A stretch of DNA of 64,000 bases, taken from assembly GCA_951802195.1 (NCBI GenBank), contig OX637625.1:1178001-1242000 (forward strand), given 5' to 3'. A model generated the notes under the pieces. That model saw nothing but the letters and a program-made list of their open reading frames with translations. It ran no database searches and had not been told where the DNA came from. Positions 20,771-29,070 of the stretch are shown piece by piece. This stretch comes from Tausonia pullulans. Lineage: Eukaryota; Basidiomycota; Tremellomycetes; Cystofilobasidiales; Mrakiaceae. Positions within the stretch are counted from its first letter, which is position 1; every line of letters begins with the position of its first letter. A program made the position numbers and the translations under genes.

Positions 20771-23700
20771 TCACCCAGGATCGATGTCGGCGCCGACCGC
20801 AGTTCCATCCATCTGGTCCCTGCGAGCTATCCACCTCGTACTCGACTGCCAGTGTGTCTGCCGGATCATAGACGCGATCTTGCGGATCTCCTCGTCCGTG
20901 ACAGGATCGAGGGCTGCGATCTTGCTGTACCTCCGCCTCCGGACGGATCGCCATGTCCGGGCAACAAAGATGCAGTGGAAGAGGAAGACCCCCCTCGGCG
21001 GCGACGGTGTCGGGCAGACAAGCGTCTGGAGGGAGGGAGGATGGGAGGGGAGTGAAGGAGAGGCATGCGCTGCCGCAGCCGACCAGATAGCGCGAACGAC
21101 GGGACACGGCTCGTCGAAAAGGTGGAAGAAGGACTCGACGGGGGCCGTCAGGCACAGCGCACATCGCTTGGACCTGTTGTGCGGTGTAGCGGTGCCGTCG
21201 GCGAGGAATGGCGCAGCAGTATGCTTCCCTGGGTGGAGACTGTACAGCGAGAATCGGTGGGCCAAGTCGACGTCCTCGGGCGACGCTCGGGACACGGCCT
21301 TGAGCAAGCACCACTGACGCTTCCAATCGATCTTGGTAAGCGCCGGAAAGTGGTCTTGCCACCCCTTTGGGATGATGAGGCCGCGGTTGGCTAGAGTACG
21401 ACTGTGTGCGCCGTGGGGCTCACGAGGAACGTTCAGCCGGCCAAGGTTTGTGTGGCTAGGGTGGAGACCCAGCCGTAACTGGCTATCTGTACCGAACGTA
21501 GACATCCAGTGGACAGCGTTCCTCCAGCGGTCTTGATTCCAGTAGCTCATGTCAAAGCTGATTTCTTCGAACCATGCCCGGAGGTAAGCCTGGCATCGCG
21601 CAGGGAGAGCTCCTTGGAGCTTTGTGATGGCATTCCACCAGACGGCTGGGAAGAACCATTGACCTTCCACTGGGGAAAGGAATACGCCTAACCAGCTGAA
21701 ATTGGCGGGCCGAGGTCCTCTGATGAACTCTCCATCCCTGAAGATGGTGCGATTCATCATTCTATAAGCCCCTGGGTCGAGGCTCATGGTATGGATGATC
21801 CGCTTGCGAATACGGATCGATGCGGGAAGCTCCGGTTGGAAGAGCACATCGCCAGCCCACTGGGCGCGCGCCTTGATGAGCCGGAATCGGAGTGGCGTGA
21901 AGCCAAAGCCGCCGAGGTCTCGAGGGGTTTCCAGATGCTCCCTGCTGACGTCGTGGTGTTTCGATCGGTAGAGGGACTTGTAGGCCGTTGCCTCGAGGTC
22001 TTCCAGGATATCGTCTGGGCACGGCAGGAAGCGGTCCAGTTAGATGATCTTCGAGTAGATGTACTGGTTGATGACGTTGCATCGCGCAAGGAGAGGGAGA
22101 TCGTGCAGCGGGATGCGAGCAAGACGAGCCTTCAGCTTGCCGATGATCTCTCGCCAGTGAGCAGGACCGTCGACCGTGCGACCGCATGGAACGCCGAGGA
22201 AGTCGAATGACAGCGTTTGGACGCGCCATTCGTGGTACCTCGTAGGCGCATCCGTCCGGCATGACCCTAGCGGATAGAGGAGTGATTTCTGGTAGTTCAG
22301 CTTGCTTGCTGCGGCTTTCTCGTACTCTCGGAGGCAGACCGTCGCCTCATCGACCTCCGACCAGGTCCGACACCGGATACTTAGATCGTCTGCAAAGAGA
22401 AGGACCTTCCGCTCGTGTAGAGGGGGCGGATTGGCTGGTGGGAGGCGATGGCGGAGCATACATGCCAGCGGCTCCAGAAGGAGGGCGAAGATCGTCGGTG
22501 CCGCGGGATCGCCCTGTCGGACACCAGACCGGATGTCGATGGCTTGGCCCATCCATCCGTTGATCATGAGCCGAGCAGTCTGAGAGGTCATCGTTGAGGT
22601 GATCCACGCAGCGGCGCGCGGACCGAACCCCATGTGGCTGAGGCAGGGGCCAACAAAGTCGTGCGACACTCTGTCGTATGCCTTCTCGAAGTCGACTTGG
22701 GCGAGGACGCCAGGCAAGAGGTCTTCGTCGTCTATGGCGAGCTGAAGAGAGGAGATGTTGCGACCCGAGTCGCGGCCAGGGAGGAAGCCTGTCTGGTCCC
22801 CGTCGACGAGGGTGTCGACGACGGTGAGCAGGCGGCTGTTGATGGCAAGGGAGAAGATGCGAGCGTCAACGTTGATGAGCGAGATCGGACGGTAGTTGGC
22901 AATCTGGTCGCGATCTCCCTTCTTCTTGAAGATCAGATGGATATGGGCCTCGCGCTGTGAGGCGGATCGGAGGCCTGTCTCCGGGACGAGGTTCAGCAGA
23001 CTGAGGAGGATCGGGCCGACGGCAGCCCAAGTGGCCTGGTAGAATTCGACGGGGATCCCGTCGCTTCCTGGTGTCTTGTTACGGTTCGATCGGAACGTGG
23101 CCCGCCTGAGCTCGTCCAGTTCGAAGGGTTTCTCGAGGGTCCGACTCTGGGAGTTGTCGAGTGTGTTGGTGACATATCGGAGGACGTTGGCGTGCTCGGC
23201 AGCTGGCGTCGGCTTGGTCTCGTAGAGAGTTGTGTAGAAGGCGTGTGCTGTAGCTAGAATGTTCTCGTTGTTTGCGATGGCTGCGGCCGCTGGGTTGTTG
23301 AGTGGCCGCAGGGCTGCGATAGTGTCGGCCTGGCGGACGATCTTGAGTCGCTGCTTGACGGCATACTCGCTTGTGTTGGCTGGTTCGAGGTGGGCTCGAA
23401 GAGCGTGGCCATGGAGGATCGACCTGTGTGGATCCCCGCCTGACACTCTGCTCATTCGGGCGAGGTGTCTTGAGATGTCTGACGCGTGATCCGCTATCTG
23501 AAGCTTGGTCTCGTCCCAGGCCTCGAAGGGGTCCCTGATCTCGGTGAGCGCATCTTGGTACCACTTGGGAACGTGGTAGAGGAAGTACTCAACAAAACCG
23601 GTAATCTTCAGAAGGTGTGTTCCGATCTTGTACGATCCGGGACCGTGCTCTATTGCACCGGGGAAGGTGAGGCTGAGTGCGATCGGCTTGTGGTTAGAGT

Positions 23701-24445
23701 AGAGATGGCCGGTCGGGCGTGGCAGGAAGCGCTGTCGCACGGCTCGGCTAGCGAGTAGAGGGGACAGGTAGAAGCGATCGATGCGGCGATCTGCTCGCGT
23801 GATGCCATTATAGTTAGTGTACTCGCGCTGGAGCGGGTATAAGGATCGGTATGGGTCGGAGAGGGCAAAGTCCCGGACCAGCCGGCACATTTCCTCCTTC
23901 CCCACGTTCTGGGTAAATGGGCTCATCCCGTCGAGGTAGCTGTCCTCCACACAGTTCCAATCCCCGCCCAGGAGGAGAGGAATGTCAGAGTGGGCAGGTA
24001 TCTTGCGAGATAGAGTAGAGAGGAACTCCTTTGTCGAACGGCCGTTCGATTGGCTGTCTCGGCAGGGGACGTAGACTGCAGCCACCCTGACGGCTTCACC
24101 GGCGATGACGAACACGGCATCCGTCAGGTTGGTTCGTAAGATGGGAGAGGAGCGGGAGATGGATCTGATCCTAGTCGGAGGGGTATTGGGAGGGAGGAAT
24201 CGAGAGGCCTGCCGCCAGAGGATGGCAGTCTGGCAGCCGACCGTAAAGATCGAGCCGAAGCCTATATCTTCACACTCAGTTGTCCAGGTCGCTACCTGAT
24301 CTGGTGTTGTGCATGCTACTTCAGAGAGAAGGTATATGTCAGCCTTGGATCGTGAATAGAGGGAGAGGAGGAGACTGCGGGCGCGATCTCGCGTGAACAC
24401 CCTCTGGATGTTCGCCGCGACGATCTGGACATCGTTGTACACCAT
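20771..24445 (-). pseudogene. LINE B ORF2 (endonuclease-RT), one nonsense codon
   Basis: 1224 codons with one internal TAA at codon 802 (22040-22042), exactly where copy A has it. The same domains are present: APE endonuclease, RT with FADD (reading FADDLSIR where A and C have FADDLIIR), C-terminal Cys-His cluster. The N-terminal part differs from A and C (SEVACTTPDQVATWTTECED versus SEIACTTPGQVATWTAECED), while the last third is almost identical to A. The start ATG overlaps the ORF1 stop. Confidence 0.9.
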
Positions 24446-26319
24446 TATTCTTCCATGTCCTCGGCTTCAGCCAAGGTCACGAGGGTGCGCTCGATGGATG
24501 CCTGGGAGGACGGCGTGGAGGGGATGAGAGAAGGAGTGGAGGGTGGGTTCAGGGGGAGCGAAGATGGCGGGGATGGGGATGGGGGTGGGGGGGACGATGG
24601 TGACAGGGGAGGTGGAGTGGGGGGTGGATGCTCGTCTTCGATCTGCATCCCGTCTTCTGTCCTCTCCAGACCCCCCTCGTTGTCCTCCTCTAGGGCGCTC
24701 AGCGTGCGAATGGGTTGCGAGCCCGCATTGCGCGGTGCTTGCTCTGAGTGGGAGTGGGAGGGGCTGGCGTGGGCAGGGGGTGTGGTCACCTCCGTCATGG
24801 CTTCAGTCGGCCTGTTCAGTGACCTCCTCTTGGATTTTTGTACAAGCTGGAAACCATCCAGGTCTGGTCCCGGTTCGACAGGTCGTTGGGGGGGTCCTTC
24901 GGTTGGTGCTCGTGCACTCGCTGGAAGATTTGCCTTTGGACGACCTGGGCATCGGGCCGATGGGTGAGCGTGCGATCCGCATCCGCCACACTCTGGAGCG
25001 GTAGGACACTTGGCACGAGCGTGCTCAAATGAGTGGCAGTAATAGCAGTATGAGGAGGCTGGTCGAGCTGGAGAGTTCGTCCCAGTGCCAGGTTGGACAG
25101 GTTTGAAGATGACATGTTGGTTGACCCAGCCGGGTAGCTGTTGAGGGAATGCATTCGCCCTTGGCATCGTCTTGGAGCCAGAAAGGTCGAGCAGGACTCT
25201 AACCCGGCCAGTTGGGACGCCGGGTAGGCGGGCGTAATACTGACGCTGGAATATGATGACTCTGTCTCCAGAAGCTTCTACTTGTTTGCGAAAAGCTTCC
25301 TCCACTCCGTCTTCGTCTTCGAAGTTCACCAGCAGACCTTCTTGCAGGAGCTTGTTTTGGGAATTGTAGCACGCGTGGATCTGGGGTTTGACGCCTCTCA
25401 CATTCAGCGGGAGGGCCTGTAGTTGAGTCAAGATGTCTTGAGCATTTCCTCGGGAGTTGACTATAAGGAGCATTCTGTCTTTTGGGTCCTTGACAGGACG
25501 GATCATGAAAGACAGTCGTTCGTCGCACTTTGAGATTGCGAGAGAGATCTCGAAAGGAGTGGTATCTCGAGGGACTGAGATGGCTAGACAGTTCCCGCGG
25601 TCGGTAGCCAAGGCTGGGGCGATTGGGGTATTATCCTGCGGGGGTTGTTGATCGGTTCCGAAGACGAAGGTGAACCCGGGCTGGGTGCTAGACGAGTCAC
25701 GTTGCCTCGCAGCTGAGTTTGTAGAATGAGCCTGTTTTGCGGCGTGCGCATATGAGCGGCCGATGGCGTTCGGCTGGGATTTCGCGGCGGCGCGATTGCG
25801 AGTGCGAGTGTCGGCGGGGTTCGCCGGCACGGGCGACGCGGCGCCGGGGACGAAGAGAGGTTGTTGAGAGAGAGTCTCGCCTGTGGAGCGAGACGGTGTG
25901 GGATGCGTCACTTCGGACGTTGAGGATAGAGCGGCATTGAGGTCGCTGATGGCTGAGCTCGACCGCGTAATACGGCGAGTTGAGGGGGTTGCAGGGGTTC
26001 TGCGGAGGGGGGAGGGAGAAGAGAGGAGGGCCGTGGGGCTGATATGGATGTGGGGCGTGGTAGGGTTGGTAGGGTTGGTAGGGTTGGTAGGAGTGCTAGG
26101 GGTGCTAGGACTGGTCGGATGGGTAGGTGGGCTGAGGGTGGGTTTGTTGGCGAGCGTTTGGGGACGTTCGTCGACGCGAGAGGGCGTATTGGTCGCGTCC
26201 TGGACGCTGGGGGTTTCATCGGATCCGCTCTTTCTCTTTGCTGGAGAGGGAGGGTCTGGGGGATCCTTGGGAGCCTTGAGGGCTTCTTGGAGTCGCTTGG
26301 GGGTTGATTCACTAGGCAT
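24445..26319 (-). CDS. LINE B ORF1, gag-like zinc-knuckle protein
   Basis: 624 residues from MPSESTPKR, open throughout. Pro/Ser/Thr-rich N-terminus, conserved core (LAISVPRDTTPFEISLAIS, IVNSRGNAQDILTQLQALPL), two CCHC knuckles (CYYCHSFEHARAKC and CGGCGSHAHPSARC), Pro-rich tail. The core and knuckle region match copy C nearly residue for residue; the tail after NLPASARAPTEGPP matches copy A instead. The stop overlaps the ORF2 start (TAATG). Confidence 0.9.
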   Translation of the reverse strand: MPSESTPKRLQEALKAPKDPPDPPSPAKRKSGSDETPSVQDATNTPSRVDERPQTLANKPTLSPPTHPTSPSTPSTPTNPTNPTNPTTPHIHISPTALLSSPSPLRRTPATPSTRRITRSSSAISDLNAALSSTSEVTHPTPSRSTGETLSQQPLFVPGAASPVPANPADTRTRNRAAAKSQPNAIGRSYAHAAKQAHSTNSAARQRDSSSTQPGFTFVFGTDQQPPQDNTPIAPALATDRGNCLAISVPRDTTPFEISLAISKCDERLSFMIRPVKDPKDRMLLIVNSRGNAQDILTQLQALPLNVRGVKPQIHACYNSQNKLLQEGLLVNFEDEDGVEEAFRKQVEASGDRVIIFQRQYYARLPGVPTGRVRVLLDLSGSKTMPRANAFPQQLPGWVNQHVIFKPVQPGTGTNSPARPASSYCYYCHSFEHARAKCPTAPECGGCGSHAHPSARCPGRPKANLPASARAPTEGPPQRPVEPGPDLDGFQLVQKSKRRSLNRPTEAMTEVTTPPAHASPSHSHSEQAPRNAGSQPIRTLSALEEDNEGGLERTEDGMQIEDEHPPPTPPPLSPSSPPPPSPSPPSSLPLNPPSTPSLIPSTPSSQASIERTLVTLAEAEDMEE

Positions 26320-26357
26320 AAGGTAGGGTGACCTGGATTGACCTGGTGGTGGTGTAA

Positions 26358-26367
26358 AACAGGGCGT
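26358..26367 (+). promoter_or_regulatory. Decamer AACAGGGCGT upstream of tRNA-Ala
   Basis: The decamer lies at -67 relative to tRNA-Ala (26425). The identical decamer lies at -66 of the tRNA-Glu at 36433. LINE copy B begins four bases beyond it. It could be an upstream tRNA element, part of the LINE insertion target, or chance. Confidence 0.35.
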
Positions 26368-26424
26368 TGAAGAAAAATCAGTCAATATCCAATGGGAGGG
26401 CCTGCTCCATCAAGCAAACCACTT

Positions 26425-26496
26425 GGGGATTTAGCTCAGTTGGTAGAGCGTACGCTTAGCATGTGTAAGGTCATGAGTTCAACTCTTATAGTCTCC
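26425..26496 (+). tRNA. tRNA-Ala (AGC), second copy
   Basis: Same 72-nt sequence as the tRNA-Ala at 9775-9846 (anticodon AGC in loop TTAGCAT, acceptor GGGGATT/AGTCTCC). There is no T-run directly after it; TTTTGC appears about 35 nt downstream (near 26532). LINE copy B lies upstream head-to-head. Confidence 0.93.
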
Positions 26497-26884
26497 AAGA
26501 AAATCTCTCCTCTTCGCTGAGGAGCCATTACTTTTGCCCATGTCGGCGGGGCTCGAGCGAGAGCGCGCTCACCTTTTCGCTCCTTCAATCTCTCCTCTGG
26601 GACAGGACACGCATTCCCTGCCATCTCTCTGGGCTCCATCCCTCGGACGAGGGTCTATCCCCAATTGACCGCAGATCAGAAGATCCAGAGCCGCAGAAGG
26701 GAAGGCGCCGCTCGTCAAACGCCGTCACAACTCGTCGCCCGGTCGTCGTGGTGATAATAACGTCGATCCCCACGACGCCGTTTCCCCCGCCGCACGCCTA
26801 CCATCACTACCTCTGCACCTTCACTGCCACCGACACCCTCTTACTACCACCGGCTTTCCTTGATGAGGCAAAAAGGAACTGTCT
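26497..26884. other. Spacer between two tRNA-Ala genes
   Basis: About 390 bp, convergent side of the two tRNA-Ala genes. No supported gene; the left end carries the presumed terminator TTTTGC. Confidence 0.5.
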
Positions 26885-26956
26885 GGAGGCTATAAGAGTT
26901 GAACTCATGACCTTTCACATGCGAAGCGAACGCTCTACCAACTGAGCTAAACCCCC
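26885..26956 (-). tRNA. tRNA-Ala (CGC)
   Basis: Minus strand: acceptor GGGGGTT/AGCCTCC, anticodon stem TTCGC/GTGAA, loop TTCGCAT, anticodon CGC. The rest of the body is very close to tRNA-Ala (AGC), including the unusual T-arm AGAGTTCAACTCT-like core. No LINE is inserted upstream. Confidence 0.93.
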
Positions 26957-27174
26957 AGGTCACTTGGATATCCCAGCCGTGCACGCGCTCGACATCAGCC
27001 CACTCTCTCATCCTCGCCCGGTCTTTGCACGCGCGCCTCGCCACGCCACGCCACGCGCTCACGGCCCCACAGTGCTTATCGGGGTGTGCGGACGGGGCGG
27101 GAAGACAGACCGTCGGGCACGGAGTGCAAACAAGGTTCTGACTGTGTAGTTGACAACAACTGCACAAGCAGCTT

Positions 27175-27247
27175 GATCGATTAGCTCAGTTGGTTAGAGC
27201 GTGGTGCTAATAACGCCAAGGTCGCGGGTTCGACCCCCTCATTGATC
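27175..27247 (+). tRNA. tRNA-Ile (AAT)
   Basis: Acceptor GATCGAT pairs with ATTGATC; anticodon stem TGGTG/CGCCA, loop CTAATAA, anticodon AAT; T-arm with GGGTTCGACCCCC. A T5 run lies at 27252-27256 (TTCTTTTTGG). It is divergent from tRNA-Ala (CGC) across 218 bp and has no LINE upstream. Confidence 0.93.
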
Positions 27248-27380
27248 ATGTTCTTTTTGGCCTCCCTCGGTCCCCATGCTTCGTGCCCTCGAGAGCAGTG
27301 CGAGTCTGACGGTGGGGCGGTGAGCGATGGAGCGGTGGAGTGGTGGAGTGGTGGCGGATGCCTCAGAGAATTCCGCGCGC

Positions 27381-27464
27381 CACCGCTTAGCTCATCTGGA
27401 AGAGCGTGAGACTGTAACGACTGAAACCGCGCTCTCAAGGCACGCGATTCGATCCCACGAGGTG
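27381..27464 (+). tRNA. tRNA-Tyr (GTA)-like, degenerate, with intron
   Basis: Body TAGCTCATCTGGAAGAGC, anticodon stem TGAGA/TCTCA around CTGTAA with anticodon GTA and an intron of about 15 nt, as expected for tRNA-Tyr. However, the acceptor CACCGCT/CGAGGTG has two mispairs and the T-arm (ACGCG-ATTCGAT-CCCAC) pairs badly. It is either a decayed tRNA gene or a strongly diverged one. Confidence 0.55.
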
Positions 27465-27702
27465 AGGGGTTCTGGAATCTCCTTTTGCTGGCTGCATGGA
27501 GGGAAAGGCCGTAGGAAGCGGTGGTGGACCAAGCCTTGGGGGCGGGTGGAGATGGGCTGGGCTGTTGTCACGCATGCACCTTGCTGGTCCCACGATTGCC
27601 TTTTCCACACCTGCGTAACACGCACGCAGTCCTAAGCTGTAGACTGCCAACCTGCAGGGACGTCTGTGGATCCAGTATCCGGATGGCGGCTGAAGACGAC
27701 AA

Positions 27703-28838
27703 TTTTTTTTTTGTATTTAAGTCATGAGTTATACGTGGAGAACGAGGTAACCCTATGAGAGATATCGAGTTGTAGCTAGATAGAGGGAGAGCGGACATGA
27801 CCGAGCGCGAGAACGTCGGGCGAGGCGCCGTGGGAAGAGGGTTGGCCGAACCACTGGGGATGATTGGCCGGACGGCGTGATGGGCGCCGTGAGAGGGGGG
27901 TTGGTCGAACCACCGGGATGGTGGTTGGCCGGAAGAGGGTTGGTCGAACCACTGGGGATGGTTGGCCGGACGGCGTGATGGGCGCCGTGAGAGGGGGGTT
28001 GGTCGAACCACCGGGATGGTGGTTGGCCGGAAGGGGGTTGGTCGAACCACTGGGGATGGTTGGCCGGACGGCGTGATGGGCGCCGTGAGAGGGGGGTTGG
28101 TCGAACCACCGGGATGGTGGTTGGCCGGAAGGGGGTTGGTCGAACCACTGGGGATGGTTGGCCGGACGGCGTGATGGGCGCCGTGAGAGGGGGGGGGGGT
28201 TGGTCGAACCACCGGGGATGGTGGTTGGCCGGAAGGGGGTTGGTCGAACCACTGGGGATGGTTGGCCGGACGGCGTGATGGGCGCCGTGAGAGGGGGGTT
28301 GGTCGAACCACCGGGATGGTGGTTGGCCGGAAGGGGGTTGGTCGAACCACTGGGGATGGTTGGCCGGACGGCGTGATGGGCGCCGTGAGAGGGGGGTTGG
28401 TCGAACCACCGGGATGGTGGTTGGCCGGAAGAGGGTTGGTCGAACCACTGGGGATGGTTGGCCGGACGGCGTGATGGGCGCCGTGAGAGGGGGGGGGGGT
28501 TGGTCGAACCACCGGGGATGGTGGTTGGCCGGAAGGGGGTTGGTCGAACCACTGGGGATGGTTGGCCGGACGGCGTGATGGGCGCCGTGAGAGGGGGGTT
28601 GGTCGAACCACCGGGATGGTGGTTGGCCGGAAGGGGGTTGGTCGAACCACTGGGGATGGTTGGCCGGACGGCGTGATGGGCGCCGTGAGAGGGGGGTTGG
28701 TCGAACCACCGGGATGGTGGTTGGCCGGAAGGGGGTTGGTCGAACCACTGGGGATGGTTGGCCGGACGGCGTGATGGGCGCCGTGAGAGGGGGGGGGGGG
28801 TTGGTCGAACCACCGGGGATGGTGGTTTGACAAGAGGG
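27703..28838 (-). mobile_element. V1: VNTR element with borrowed LINE 3' tail
   Basis: On the minus strand it begins near 28838, runs through about ten units of a 98/104-bp tandem repeat, a 40-bp joining segment, then about 85 bp matching the LINE 3' end (GTTACCTCGTTCTCC, ACTCATGACTTAAATAC) and an A10 tail (T-run 27703-27712). It contains no LINE ORF1 or ORF2 sequence. V2 at 34695-35219 has the same order and the same junction between tail and repeat, so this is an element rather than a one-off. Open frames exist in all three minus frames because the repeat lacks stops; they are not taken as genes. Confidence 0.8.
27839..28829 (-). repeat. 98-bp minisatellite array, about ten units
   Basis: Units start every 98 bp (27864, 27962, 28060, 28158, 28262, 28360, 28458, 28562), with two 104-bp variants made by longer G-runs. 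Each unit has the hairpins ACGGCG-TGATGGG-CGCCGT and AACCACC-GGGAT-GGTGGTT, and two minus-strand copies of GGTTCGACC. Confidence 0.95.
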
Positions 28839-29070
28839 TTTTTTTTGTATTTAAGTCATGAGTTATACGTAGAGAACGAGGTAACCCTATGAGAGATGAT
28901 GATTCGTAGCTAGATAGAAGGAAAGCGAAAATGAAAGTAGGGATGGAAGGAAAACAAAAGATGGGTCATGGACATAGGCCCATTAGAAAAGGTAAGATAT
29001 TAAGATGACCAGATACACCAAGCATTGGCTATGTACCACCAGCCATACTTCCCCATCCCTGACCTGCTTT

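Larger units (their letters stand above)
20543..26354 (-). mobile_element. LINE copy B, near full length
   Basis: About 5.81 kb on the minus strand, T-run at 20543-20551 (the A-tail), 3' UTR, ORF2 (20771-24445), ORF1 (24445-26319) and leader ending CACCACCACCAGGTCAA at about 26354. The tRNA-Ala (AGC) on the + strand begins 70 bp further, head-to-head. The decamer AACAGGGCGT lies four bases beyond the LINE boundary. ORF2 carries the same single nonsense codon as copy A. Confidence 0.92.

Noticed and set aside
27839-28829. CRISPR-like regular array
   Set aside because: Units are tandem with no unique spacers, and the host is a eukaryote.
27568-28833. Long minus-strand frames (331-421 codons) across the VNTR array
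   Set aside because: All three frames are open because the 98-bp unit has no stops; the protein is only the repeat read in shifting frames, with no other support.
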